A DNA stretch of 64,000 nt from Archegozetes longisetosus (GCA_018873245.2 JAEMBT020000007.1:1364001-1428000); one strand, 5' to 3'. Numbered from the stretch's first letter, positions 21,851 to 34,681 are shown. Notes: generated from the letters alone by a model not told the origin. Numbers and translations: made by a program.

Positions 21851-24100
21851 GAATCTTAAATTAGACACAAAAACATATGTAATGATATAAATTTAGAACT
21901 TTCCATCGAAATTAACTTTATTTTATATAAAAGTTTCTGATCATATAGAAGTGAAATCAATTTTACAATTAAATCCTAAGTATTAAACTTTGTTTAGCTT
22001 AAATATTTAGCAGTGTAACAGACTTTTGAAATTCAAACAAAATTTCGAAGTTTAATTTAGTTGTTAATTGAACTTTCAGGTAAATTTTGGGAGTCCTGGA
22101 AAGTCTTTACCATTGCAATGAAGCTTTAGCACTCTCTTAAAGCTTCTGTTGTGGTGCAATTGCATCTCTAAAAATGTGACAAATCCTTATATATTGAAAA
22201 GATTTTCGAGATTTCTGATAAGAAAGACTAAATCATGAGCCGAGACAAGAATAAAAAAAAATGAACTTTGCAGTATAACAAGAAATGTTGACTGAATTTT
22301 CACGACTAGAAACTATTTAAAATAGACAATCTCTTTTGAGCGTTTAACTTGAGCGCAAATAACTTTCCAAAATGGTTCTTGTGATAAGTTAATGTTCTTA
22401 AATAAGGTCTTTTTGCCTCTGATATAATCAACAAGTTGTTAAAACTTTGTACAAAGAGTGAAAGATGATTTATTCAGAAAGCATTAGTTATTAACTTGTG
22501 GAGATAGAAAATAAATTAATAATGATGATTATCATAAATTATGGTCATTAGTGATGCAGACTCTGGGAATATATGTGTGAAATGACTGATAAGTTCATTT
22601 ACCTTGAGAAAAAATTTTTTTAAACATAGTTTTAAATACGTTAGGTTTGACCTCTAGAAGGTGATTTCATGCATTGATCCGATTGAAAATTTTTATACCT
22701 TAGAATGGTTATATAAAATTTTTCGTCCGAATAAGTACTTTGGAACTAAAAATTTTAGGTTTAACATAAAAAAGATAAGCTTTTGCTTATGGCAATCTAA
22801 AGAGGAATCATTTAGATTAGGTTCAGATCAATTTTACACAAGTATTGACAATAATTTTTAGCATTTATAAAGTTGTTAGAGTTATTTTTATCTTTAAATA
22901 TTTCATCCACTCAAAAGATTATGCAAAATAAGTCTGACAAAATCTTTTAACATTCTAGTAAACTTAGAGTTAAATCAACGACGAGGTTTAAGATTTTGAT
23001 TCCACAATGAACTCGACGTTCAACTATTGTTAGGTTAGGTCAGGTCAAATATTGTTATGTTGTGTCTAACTTTTTGTTGTTTTTATTGCAGATGTTGAAG
23101 TTTATTATAAGTCCAGTCAATGATCATTCACTTTTTTGCTAGCCATAAAGTTTTTGTTTAACTTTGTCTGCAAATTTATACTTTAATGACTTGAAGATCA
23201 AGTTTAATTTTTTCTAAACAATAAGTATAGTCATGAAAGTTTATTCTTCTCAAACTCGATTCAGCCAAAATTCATTACCATTCATTCAATTACTGGCTTG
23301 TTTAATTCAAAAAGTTATTTCCAAATCAAATGTGAATTCGTGAAAGTATTTATGAGTAATGTTTTTGATAATTGCTAAAGCTCAAAATAAATTGTCAAAT
23401 ATTGACTGAAAATTTCTTCAAAACATCTTGAATCTTTTACATCTTCCACTTTATAACAGCCACTTTATAATTTTATTTGCTTCCCGTTTTGATACCAGGA
23501 GTTGAGAAATTCATGTTCATATGGCAGATATCACTAATGATGCAGTTTGGGAACAATTGATTAAACAGATTTAAGATATGGTAAACAAATGTCACGCAAT
23601 ATGAGGCAAAAATAAAATCAAATTCTAACAATTGTTATATATTTTCGAAACTATCATTCCAGTTGACGTCGTAAAAGATGCCGAAATTTACCTGAATAAT
23701 AATTTTATGATAAATTTTAGGATGTTTCGCACTATCAGTATCAACGCTTCGAAGAGAGATATATTAATATTTTTAATAAATAATTCAAAGTTACAGTTTG
23801 CAATAGAAAATAAGATTAATTTGCTATTCGTTGCAGAAAATTTTACTCCAAATAGAGCAAAGAATACGATTATGACGAATGGCCATTTGTTCTTATAACA
23901 CTTTTACAATACTTTCCCATTAATAAAATTGACAAAACATTCGACCAAAATTTAAAAATAATTATAAATACAACTTACAAATAAACAAGATAAATTAATT
24001 ATCTTGACCATATTGGTGAAAATTGCATTTGGAGAGGTTGTTTCGTTCTTCCAGCTTGAAAAAACATTACAAGTTTAAAATTGGCATGTAAGTACGACCC
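21851..24100. other. Intergenic region
   Basis: No confident gene. On the - strand at about 23690-23895 a frame encodes NKWPFVIIVFFALFGVKFSA, which looks like a signal peptide, followed by about 50 residues before a stop. It lacks an in-frame ATG at its start, so it may be the remnant of a secreted-protein gene. Nothing else recognised. Confidence 0.35.
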
Positions 24101-27100
24101 CTAACCAGCTGTAGCTACGAGTGTCTTGAACGACGTCATAGTTTTTGATGCTGATTTAAATGAATTTGAAGGCACTGTACTTTTCTTTACGTTTTTGCTG
24201 TTTTTACTATTTTTACTATTTTTAGTATCACAGGGTCTCGGTGGCTGATTATACAATAATTTCCATAACTTTATAATGTCTCCAGGCTTATGCTTATGAC
24301 TGGTCATCAATTTTGTGAAATTGCACGTGTCCACTTTTACTTTGACGTTCTTCATCATTTCGTGATTCTGACGTCTTATTGACGCTTTTTCTGCTACTAT
24401 GCCTGTCATGTAAACATCTTCCAAATACAACGGTGTTAATTTGATGCTCGTTTCGTACAATGGCTTTGCTGCGTCTCCCGATAGTATATATGCGGGTCCC
24501 GTTGCAAAATCAGGGAAAATAGTTCCGTTGAATGCACTATGAGGTACATACCATTTTTTAGATGTCTCTCTATGTGGTTTCCATTTTTTGGCTAATTTTC
24601 CTGAAAATATTCAATAAGCGATTGAATTAGTTAGGAATAAATGGATAAAATTATTAGCCAAAATAAATTTGTTTATCAGGTTTAATTTTTTACCTCTGTC
24701 TGTTTTTGTTTCTGTCTCACCCTCTTATTATCTTTCTAAATTTCTAAATAACCCGTGTAAATATAATAGTTGTAAATTACCTAACTATAGCACATTGTAA
24801 ATGTTTGTAATCGATTGTTCAATAGATTCAGCTTATTCTTCAAAAAATTACATTCATCTACTATGTGATTGAGATAGTAAAACCTCTCAATAAACGATGT
24901 GTAGCTGCATGTTATAGCTCATAATATTAAATGTTTTGATTCATTACTATGCATCCGAAAGTAATCAGACTATGATCATGAGCAAACTATTTTAGTGATA
25001 TTTTATTTACAGCTGTTCGCAAAGAAACTGCAGAATAAATTCAATTAAATTAGAAAGATCATACAACTCAAATTACTACGGCCTAATAGATACGAGAATA
25101 CTTTTACACTATCTTTGATTATTTCGATTTAACAATCAATCCAAATCTATATAATTTATTTGAAAAGCTAATTTTGTTACTCAATTTTACTATTATTACT
25201 TTAAATATCATATATCATTATAGTCTAATGAATAAAATTGGACATAATAAATGTCACACAACTAGATGAAGGTTTTCAATAACACTCTTTATCTTAAAAG
25301 GGTAAGATAAAAAGTGAATAAAATTCGTATTAAACTCTGATATTAGATATGTACCAAATACTCATTAGATCATGTCATTTTCGAGAAATGAACTTTCTCC
25401 AATCTTGAAAAATTCTTAGTCTCGAAACTCGAGAATTCTCAAATTCCATATGATATAGGGGAGAGGAAAGCTTGATCGCTGATTATTTATTTACATTTAA
25501 ACTCAATAAAATACGCTAAATTGGGATAAGCGTTGAATAAATAAAAAATTTGTATTTAATTTCAAACATAATTAACAAATCTATTTTGATTAATCTTTCA
25601 GCGCAACTTAACATCTGAAAACTTAGAATTAACTTTGGAATAAAATATTACCCCATCAATTAATTTCCAGTAATTATCCATCACAGTATCATCCATAGTT
25701 TACCACTTCTCATATTACTGATGGCGACACCACAGTAAGCAACGAGAGTAGAAAACACGGAGCACTGCGATGTTAGGGGAAATTCCTGTCCGGGATTGAT
25801 GTTGAAGAAAGTTACAGGTAGGGTCTCAAAAAGATTCGCTGTAAGAAAAATTTTTTGAAAAAAGTTATGTCTAAATTTTTCGAGTTTTCTATCATTAAAA
25901 GTCAGATAAATGACTGAGAAATTTTTAAAATCTCAATAAATTGCAACATTTGGTTGGTTTTATCGAGAATTCTAAAGTAAAATTTGAGAAAATTTTACTC
26001 TAAGTTGTGAAAGGTTAAAATTGAAGGTTTGACGAGTAAATATTTGATAAAAAATTTTTAGGCATTCGCGAACCTTTAAATTTAGAACTATTCATCAAAT
26101 ATTTCCTAACCTAGTTGTACAATATTTTTATTATTATTAAAACATAAAAATCTTTGAAAATAAGGGCTAATTATTGGAATTAAATCAATAAAAATATTCT
26201 TCGAGACTTGAGAAACGAGTCTACTACTAAACGACTAAAGACAAAACGTCTAAATCATAAGATCTAATTTTTTAAAATCGAAAGTTTCTTTTAACCTTAA
26301 AACGGTATTTCATGGGTCAAAATGACCCAAAGGTCTATAAAAATTGTTATAATTATTTAATGCAATTTCCAATGTTAATAAAACTAATAGTATTTTCAAA
26401 TGAGTATATTTAGATCGTACTGAGCAATAAATTAATTATTTACAAATTTTATATTTAAATTTAATCGTTTTTAAAGTTAGTTCTATTTGAGTTTAGGCTA
26501 GTGATTGAAATGTTTTGAATTTTCAATTCCGATTCCATTCCAATTACATTGACTCCTATCCCAATTCCGTTCCAATTCCATTGAGTTTTTAAATTTCAAT
26601 TCCAATTCCATTCCAATTCCTTGGAATGGAATTGGATTCCATTGGATTCCATTGGATTCCAATAAAGTTTGACGCAAAAAATAGTTTTGTTTATATAGTA
26701 TTGAATTACAATACAAGGTATCGACACGTGAGTCATTATAGACTTCTGTGCCATTAATTGAGTTTCATTTCAGCTTTTGTCCACGATCTTTGTTTTATAA
26801 GAAATAATTGAGAGGGTTATTAAGTAAGATAGATCCTGACTCAAGTGGAAGTTTTTCTGTATTCTACAGTCTATATACAAAGCCTGCTTATTTGGTCTTT
26901 TCATTAAAAATTATATTGATTGAAACTTAATTTTGTCTCAATTTCTATCAATTCCAATTTCATTGGCATTAATTCCAATTCCAATAAGTTTTAAAATTTT
27001 AATTCCAATTCCATTCCAATTCCTTGGAATGGAATTGGAATTCCAATGGAATCCAAGGTATTGGAATTAACTTTTCAATCACTAGTTTAGGCCATAAATT

Positions 27101-29297
27101 TGTATAAGAAAATAGTTTTCACTCAAACATTAAACTGATTACGTCAACAATGACGACACTAACAAAGTACAAAACACACTAACTGTTATATATCCTAACC
27201 CTTACGATAACATACTTTTCTAAATGAATCGATGGGTCAAAAAGACCCTATTTTACTGGAATCGTTAGTCAAAATCGTTTTACCGTTTAAGGGTTAATAT
27301 AAAATTTGTTATTCGAAACATTTTTTCATCGAAATGTACATAAAACCGAAACATATATTGTCGAAAAACAATATATTGACGACTTATTAAACCAAGTTCT
27401 CATGGTCTAAAATCATTTTAAAGGAATCTTATAATAGTTTATAAAGTGTACTTTTACATAGAAGTACTTCGACAAATGAATTAACTAGTCACCCTTTGCT
27501 TTATATACATTGTTAGTCATTAATAGTTTCAAAGTATTCAATACTTCTAACGTCCACTAAAATAACTCGTTAACATTTTATTATTTATATTAAGAAGTGA
27601 TTAAAGACACGTATGGAATATGTGAAACAGTTAGATCTAATAAAAATTGTGATAAGTTAATAGTTAAAGGATATAAAATGGTCTGATTAAATCTGATTGT
27701 TTGTATTTCAAACATATCAATAAGCACTTGTAGATATTAAACTGTCGAAAATTTTAATTATTTCTGATTCGACTAGTATTACAATCGATATTTTGTTATT
27801 CGATTATATGGTTTAGATTTTGTGTCTTGGATATAATATTTTCGACTTTATATCTATTTCGGTTTTGTTTTTAGATTAGTTGTTTTAGTTGTCTTAGGTT
27901 TATATGTTGTGGTTTTAGATGTATAGAGTAGAACCCTTGAGAAACAATACCATTTTCTAATAAAAATTGTTAAGTATTTTATAATTCATAAATAAGCTAA
28001 ATCGATTAAAGATATGAAGAAAGGTTTAATTCTATCAAATTTTTTATACCAGTGACGTCTTTCTTTTAAGAAAAGTTATATCACAATATATCAACCAAAC
28101 ATTGGGGGTACATATAAGTACAACTCTCAAAACACTTACCAATAATAACTTTACTAAAACTTCTGGTTTTGCAAAAATTGACGATGTGTTGCATATTGAC
28201 AAACATATCGTCATCAATTTTGAGTACATATTTAACTTTATAGCACTTCTCACCAATCCATTTCATCATCGAAATAGTTTTAAGCGTTAAATTGAAATGG
28301 TTATCAATATATCTTCCCTGAAGAATATCATTATGTTGAACGTCTTCTGCAAGAATTTTCCGCTGCAGATCATTATTAAGAGTATTCCCAACGAGAAATA
28401 GCAGATAAGCCCCTCTTTCAATAGCGAATTTACCCCAGGTTTTTCGAATCACATTTCGAGCCTCTATATGATCGACTGCTGAAATGACAATCACCAAAAG
28501 GTCAATAGACGCTCCCAAATACACACCACATGCCAATGGTTTGTCTATTTTCATAGATTCAGTCGTTTTCAGGTCTTCGGCATCAAAAACAAGCTTTGGT
28601 TTGATTGTAGCTTTGCTATAATTATTTTCGTTATCATAAGTATTTTGAATATTTTGATTATCAGTTTCGTTAGATTTTTGGTCGACATTTATATTAACGT
28701 CATTTTTGATGTCATTCTTAGTGATGTCCTTAGTATCTATCTTGAATTCATTGTTATTTTCAGTTTTTGTTTCGACTTTTTTCTCATTCTCATTATCTTC
28801 AGTATTACTGTTCTTGATTTCTTGTTCTTTCAAAGTTATTCCAACTGTTGACTCAATAGTAGCAGATGTCTTGCCATTAATGCTTTTATTACTGATAGCA
28901 CTGATTCGAGATTAATGATACTATTGTTTCTGCTACTGATATCACCAGAATTTGTTGACTCAACAATGAATGATGATTGAGGTGAATTAGACTTCAATGA
29001 ACTTTCAGAAGTCTGAATCTTATTTGAATCATCGATTCTTGCGTCTATTCTAACGATTTTATCAATTAATGATGATTCGACAAGTTCTGAATCATCTATA
29101 CTTGTTGAATTACTGTTTTTATTTTTGTTTAAATGAGCGAGATGATTTAAATCTTGATTTTGATGATACTCTATCAGCCGTTGTGGTACTAAATGCCCAA
29201 AATGTTCACTCAAATATGATGAATAACGAGTGATTGTGATCATTGTGGCCACAAGACCGGTCAGAACTAATAACTTGATGATGCGGGGTCGTGGCAT
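24101..29297 (-). CDS. Beta-1,3-galactosyltransferase (GT31 family), frame break in stem
   Basis: Exon 1 runs from ATG at 29297 to 28140 and exon 2 from 24600 to 24101. The 3539-base intron begins GTAAGTG and ends TTTTCAG, and joins in phase 1 to give VIIGKLAKKWKP. The N-terminus is a type II signal anchor (LLVLTGLVATMITI at residues 9-22). A long Asn/Ser/Lys/Glu-rich stem follows. The catalytic domain starts near CGVYLGAS and includes RNVIRKTWG, FLVGNT, the DxD metal-binding motif in KIDDDMFVN, and in exon 2 FATGPAYILSG and EDVYMTG. These are standard GT31 signatures for a Golgi enzyme adding a beta-1,3-linked sugar to glycan acceptors. The stem is interrupted: the frame from 29297 stops at 28836, while the frame that reads through the catalytic domain is closed upstream by a TAA near 28912. 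A one-base change between about 28912 and 28850 explains this; no plausible GT-AG intron fits. It may be a sequencing error or a disabling mutation. Exact acceptor specificity cannot be told. Confidence 0.85.
26295..27293. mobile_element. piggyBac-type element, copy B, inside the galactosyltransferase intron
   Basis: TTAA flanks both ends (26291-26294, 27294-27297). The ends CCTTAAAACGG and CCGTTTAAGGG match copy A (11582-11983) in reverse orientation, as does the internal sequence with GGGTCAAAAAGACCC. It is interrupted by a hAT-type element at 26499-27084. Without that insert and its target copy it would be about 405 bases, the same as copy A. Confidence 0.85.
26499..27084. mobile_element. 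hAT-type miniature element nested in piggyBac copy B
   Basis: The perfect 8-base duplication GTTTAGGC lies at 26491-26498 and 27085-27092. The ends are TAGTGATTGAAA and the inverted TTTTCAATCACTA. Both sub-terminal regions consist of degenerate ATTCCAATTCC and GGAATTGGA repeats in opposite orientation. It has no transposase. Confidence 0.88.
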
Positions 29298-29574
29298 TTT
29301 CTATTTAGCACTCGATTTCTTCAATATCATTTAAAAGGCAGATGCTTAACAACTTAGTAGCGCACAAACACACTATTCAACTAGATATATATAGATCACT
29401 GTCTATTAGATTGAGATATCTTCAGGTTAAATTTTGGAATATTTATGTATTTCACAAAATACTGATGTTTTTACCTTAATTTTTTGTTCAATGAAGTTTT
29501 ATTTTCCGTTTGCATAGAATCTTTCAAATACTTCCACCTGTCGTGATAAGGTTTTGGTTTCAGATGTGACTTTG

Positions 29575-30114
29575 ATTTTTATGCTTGATCCACTAATCAA
29601 ATTGTTTAAATTAATTAATCTTTTACGTAAAATATCTGTATTATCAAAATTTTTCAAAAAAGTCTAAGTTTTGCTTAATAAAATGAATGATTGTTGTGCA
29701 ATAAAAATTTTACTGAAAATATTCACTTGCGAAAACATTTTTTTGTATACAGTTACGGAAAATAATTCATGATTTAATACTCCGTTTGAGAATGTATTTC
29801 CAAACTTTAAATATTCCTGTTAAATCATCGCTTTGATTATTATTATAACTAGTTTTGAATAAATATGAGAGATTCAAGTGAGTTTTAAAAATATTTTGCC
29901 TAAATATTCCATAAACAAATTTTATATTCATAACTGATATGATTAAAACCGACTAGTTGACTTCCAAACAAAAAACTTTTCAGATTAAATGTTTCTTTAT
30001 GTTTTGCGTAATATTTCAGTTGCACCATAAATTTTAAATCAAAGGTGAAAGTTCTGATTCGAACTCGAATTTGAAATCAAATTACTAGAAATCAGTTTTG
30101 CAATATTAATCCTA
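29575..30114. repeat. Duplicated noncoding segment, copy 2
   Basis: Same-orientation match to 21285-21850. It ends abruptly at 30114, where a mariner element is inserted at a TA; the ancestral sequence in copy 1 shows the uninterrupted TA around 21843. This fixes the order: duplication first, mariner insertion later. Confidence 0.75.
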
Positions 30115-31042
30115 TCAGGGGTTGAGTTAAGTATCCGGACTATCACATCTTTAAAGATATTTAATGGAACTAAGATTTGAACAAATGATTAGTGAATATA
30201 TTCGCCTCCAGTCTGGTTGACCAGTGCCCACCTCGGTGGGAGGTGTTCAATGCCAGTGGCGGAACCATTCAGATTTGTTTCATCTATAACTTCCTTATAA
30301 GCCATTTCAAGTTCATCTGAAGTATTGAATCTTTTATCTTTATTAGGCCTCTTTTTCTATATATGCCATCGTAATCTCACGGCTTCAAATCAGGGCTATA
30401 AGGCGGGTGTTTCAATTCCTCCTATCGATGTCTCACAAAAAATTCTTCAACTTTCGAATGTATGTGGGGTCTTACTTTGTCATGGAGTATTATTGGTCTA
30501 TGAATCCGTAGTCGTTTTATCGCTGAAAGTATTACTTGACTCAAAGAATTAAGATAAATTTCAAAATTGACAATTGTATTTCCCGCTAGAATGTTGTAAC
30601 CCAACACCCAATTTTTATGAAAGACCACTATCATCATCTACTTCCAATCTTGTATTGTTGCTCTTAGTTTTGTAGACCTGAGATACAAATTACGAGCGCT
30701 AGCATTATTTCAAATTTATGATTTTTCAACTCGATATTCTTACGGTGGTTCTTCAGGAAGGCGATACTAGCGAGATGCTCAATGATCCTTAAGGTCATAG
30801 TATTGAGCTATGGCTATAATTTTATCTAGAATGGTTAACTGTTGTATTTTTCAAGGTGTTCAGTACAAATATGAGCGTGAATTTAATATTTTACTCGCAT
30901 ATTAAATAATTAAAAGTGTTTAAATTACAAGCAACCATATCATCCAGTATATTTTACTCTAATGCGTAATATTTCATAAACATATTTACTACTCTTGTAA
31001 TCTCTGTAATATGATAGTCTGAATACTTAACTCAACCCCAGA
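30115..31042 (-). mobile_element. Second mariner element, broken transposase
   Basis: Flanked by TA (30113-30114, 31043-31044). The inverted ends are TCAGGGGTTGAGTTAAGTAT and the complement of TCTGGGGTTGAGTTAAGTAT. On the - strand there is a frame with ILHDKVRPHIHS (30422-30637), a second catalytic Asp. A further part in other frames contains YSPDLKP and a third Asp 34 residues on. The C-terminal end near 30200-30230 resembles the first mariner (PPRWALVNQTGGEY versus its PKRWEVVIKLEGDY). At 928 bases it is internally deleted, without the N-terminal half. Confidence 0.82.
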
Positions 31043-31922
31043 TATATTTGAAGTGAAATTAATCTTCTCTTAGATGAACTAAGCTATGAATCTGTTTTTG
31101 GACTAAATTAATAATTTCATTAACTTAATTGGAAATTAGAGATTTAAATATGACAGAATTTTGTAGTAAAGAAATTAACAAAGCGATGCGAGATGTTTAA
31201 ATGTAGTTTAGATGTTTATAGATAAACTTTTAGTTATTAAATAACACTTGAAAACTCAAATGGAAGAAATTCACTGCTTAAGCAGGTAATTTTACCTTGA
31301 TGATTGTATGAGGCCCTTGTAGGACCGTGCATTGGCAAAAGCTGCATTACCATTACTAATAATGAAAATGTTGTCACAGTATTATAGAATACTGACTATG
31401 AAAATCAATACACTGAACCTCGTTTAATGTCAGCTCGGTTATTGTCAAGACCAGCCTATTGTCAAAACTATTCTCTGCACCGATTTAGTATTCTATACAT
31501 ATATAATACACACTTAATATCAACTTTCTACAAACTGTAAAATTGTAAAAAATGAAATTTAAAATGCGGTATAAATTGATGTACCGATTAATCTAAATAT
31601 TCATTTCATAAAAATGATCCTCATTAAACGAATACGTTTTGATATTAATGAGGTATTTAAATTGAGATTATATTTAGCATCACTTTCTGAAGTTAAAACA
31701 TCTCTCTATGATTCTCTGACAAAGCTAGAAAACTTGGTTTTAAAAAATAAGTTTCCTCTTAAACAATGTCTTATTACTCATTACTTTAATATAAATATTT
31801 AATATGCGTACTTTCTATGATAGTTTTAATAGATAGTTTTAATACATACTCGACTCTTACTGCAATAAAATTGAGATATAAAATGTATTCACTTATTGTC
31901 AATATTGGTTATCGTATCAGGC

Positions 31923-33116
31923 CAGTTCAGCGTAAACAATTAAGCGCACAAAGCTTCAACCAACACAATTCAGCGCAAGAAAGCTAAGCGCAATAAATAT
32001 ACAATCTTCCAATTAACTATGGACCGTTGGTTAAATGACCGTAAAATTTACTAGTTGATCATATTTTGATGAAATTTTTTTACACAAACTAGCATAACAT
32101 CGAAGTTGTTTTATACCATTAATTCTCAAAAACGACCTCTATATTTAAGAAAAAAAATTATTCAAAAATGCCTATTTTTCCCATAGAAACGCATATAATA
32201 TAATATAAAAAATATTTTATTATTGAAATTAATTTTAACAAATTTAAAAAAATTTATAAAATAAGAAATTTGAAATTAATTAATAATAGCTCTGGCCAAA
32301 ATAAGGTGAGGCCTCAATTCACCAAATAATACATAGGAATTTCAAATTAATAATGAAATCAAATTGAAGTTATAATTAAAAATAAATAATAGTCATCATC
32401 AATAGCTGGTATGACCACCACGTACTTGAATTACTTCAGCTAACCTGTCGGGCATAGAATCACAAAGATTTATAAAGAATTGTCTCCAATCACTTGTTTT
32501 CAATCTCTGGTTTCAAATTTCAAATTTCTACACAAATAACGTTTATATCATTTAAGTCTAATATAGTTTAAATGGGGAAAATTGGTCGTTTTCAATTGAA
32601 ATTTTTTTATATTGAACCTTGATATTTTTCGAATTTAAATAAATTATTTAACTTCGTCATCATTAAAGTTTGTGCACATAAAATTTTATCAGAATATGAT
32701 TATCCAGTAAATTTTTATGATCATTTAATCAACGGTCCATAGTTAATTGGAAGATTGTATATATATTTATTTAAATCTATATTTCTCTCTTTAATTCATT
32801 TATTTTGAAAGCTGTAATGCTTTGTGTTCTGAATAAGAAATACTTTATATATGAGTAAATTCTCTCACTTTTATCACTCGAGGTGATAATCGGAGCAACC
32901 GTCAACCTAAAGAAAATTGTTTTTAAGTTTGGAACAATCTCTACCATTGATTACCTAAGGGGTATTGTCCATAATCTTTCACTTTGATTATTTTATTTAT
33001 GGATGTTTTTATATATATTATTGCAATTTTTTATTTTATATTTATAGCATATTTGAATACCAGTTTTAATAATGGTTTTAGAATTTTAATGCGCTGAAGT
33101 TTTTTGCGTTGAACTG
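31923..33116. mobile_element. Middle element of the nest, inverted ends CAGTTCARCG
   Basis: The left end is CAGTTCAGCGTAAACAA and the right end is the inverted form of CAGTTCAACGCAAAAAAC. Both arms continue to a GCGCA motif. The pogo-like ends lie outside it and a Tc1-like element lies inside it. Apart from that insert it has about 430 bases and no coding sequence. The target duplication is not clear, so the family is open. Confidence 0.55.
32000..32759 (-). mobile_element. Innermost Tc1-like element with transposase C-terminus
   Basis: Flanked by TA (31998-31999, 32760-32761). The inverted ends begin TACAATCTTCCAATTAACTA and match for about 95 bases. On the - strand at about 32408-32500 a frame encodes DWRQFFINLCDSMPDRLAEV, then RGGHTSY and a stop. 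This is the typical end of a Tc1 transposase (W..L...MP.R...VI..RGG.T.Y). The rest of the gene is deleted. Confidence 0.88.
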
Positions 33117-33884
33117 TTATGTAACCATCGGTTATTGTCAACTGTTTTTGCTACGCTGACAGGTTGACATTAAACGATTTTCACTATAGTATTCAAATTT
33201 TACTACCTAGGTAGTAATTGTCCCTAATGTTCGTTCAATAAACTTTTCTCTTATTCACAATTCTTGGGTTATTCAACATAAAATCACCTGTCAATGACCT
33301 TTGATCTCAATCATAAAGCTTTTATACTAGTTTCAGAATACCAAATTTTTTTAAACTTCAATTGTTATCATTGTTTTAGTATAATTTGGATTTTGAGTTG
33401 AACTCCGCAATATTTCAATAAGATATGATAGTTCCTAGAAGATAATGAAGATATCTCTGAGATCAGAGGCCATTGATAAATAAATAGTGTTAAACAGAAT
33501 GAGCTTCAAAATGTGTTTTGAATGAGATATGAGAGCAGTAATTCTATAAAAGCTTTGAAAAAGAATTGACTCGATAGAAAATTTGAATCTTATTAATGTA
33601 AGTTGGTTTTAATTCGGATTAATGATGATTTATACTTGAAAATATCTATCAACATAAGCATCATATGTATTGTAATAGTTATGAACAAGTTTTGGAATAG
33701 AAACATTTTCAGTAAAATCGAATCTAAACCTTATCAGATTTGAGAATTTATTACGATCAAGTAAAATCAAAGTACTTCGACCAAAACTTTGATCTTTCTG
33801 TTATTGTCATCAAGATTAGAATTAGAAAACTGTTCATTGTCATCATAACTGAACTGTGAAGCCTTATCTCTGGTCTATGCTAAT

Positions 33885-34120
33885 CTGGACACTCGTCTAG
33901 ATTTCAATCCTCGCAACTTTTATTTTCACCACTCCATATACGTCCTCCGGACATTTTCAAACAAAGTGAATATTGAGCTCATCACAACAAAATATACTCA
34001 TAACAATAGGATTGGCAATAAAAGGAAACGATCTTCATAATACAAATCGCCATCTCCATTATATTCGTTATGATGTCTGCTTGGATGACGAAATTCACCC
34101 GGAATGCATTTTGAACCTAT
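33885..34120 (-). pseudogene. Decayed chitin-binding (peritrophin-like) domain fragment
   Basis: Read on the - strand, a broken frame gives NEYNGDGD, FYCQSYCYEYIL, SGGRIWSGENKSCED and DECPD. These match in order the domain of the gene at 20371 (NGEAHEG, SCPLDCRWYIL, PSRQIWNDTNKCCES, DDCPG). In-frame stops and a frameshift make it non-functional. Confidence 0.6.
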
Positions 34121-34369
34121 AATATAAAGAAATCGTGCTGGACTACAGCATCGATGAGAATTATTTGATTAATTGATTCTAGATGAACTAGTCGTATTTT
34201 TTCAACGGGAAGATATTTTCCAGAATGAAATCTAGTATGATGAAAACTAATCAAGATATCTTTTAGATTCTGTTAAATTTGAATATTTTCACTCATTCCA
34301 AAGTTCAAACTCATATTTCGATATAATTCCGTTGGCCAAATAGGCATCCTTACTATGGTAGGGACCATT

Positions 34370-34575
34370 ATAGTAGAAATTAACTTACAAGACCGAATGA
34401 AGACTGCTTTTAGAGCAATTCATCCGATTGTTATGAGCTTATTATATGTAATAAACTCCGTGAACTTTCTGCTTGATAACGTCCAAAAATGCAAATATGG
34501 AGTAAAAGAACTAGATACCGCGAGGATTCGAATCGTAGTCACTGCCCAAACTGGCCGAGACATTGACCAAAACCT
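34370..34575 (+). pseudogene. Second decayed peritrophin-like fragment, opposite strand
   Basis: In the + strand frame a degraded copy reads SSDCYELIICNKLRELSA, then MQIWSKRT and HCPNW, aligning to the same domain (DCRWYILCNK, RQIWNDT, DDCPG). Several stops interrupt it. It lies about 250 bases from the - strand fragment, so the two diverge head to head. Confidence 0.5.
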
Positions 34576-34681
34576 GGACTTAACAAACCAGATTGCGATG
34601 ATGATGGGCCACTTAATCATCGTCATAGCAATAAACATGATCTCAGCTAGTGGTCCCTTTGAAGAGGCAAGCAAAGCCTAA

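Larger units (their letters stand above)
31411..33188 (+). mobile_element. pogo/Tigger-like element, outermost of a three-level nest
   Basis: The ends carry the inverted word TCGTTTAATGTCA (left at about 31420, inverted right at about 33164-33176), with further inverted TTATTGTCAA motifs inside. TA lies at the left end (31409-31410). On the + strand, 31614-31802 encodes a transposase C-terminus with LYDSLTKLENLVLKN and the terminal ITHYF, as in pogo proteins. Most of the transposase is missing. The right boundary is uncertain by a few bases. Confidence 0.65.

Noticed and set aside
28645..28915. Hydrophobic + strand frames
   Set aside because: Antisense shadows of the low-complexity stem of the galactosyltransferase.
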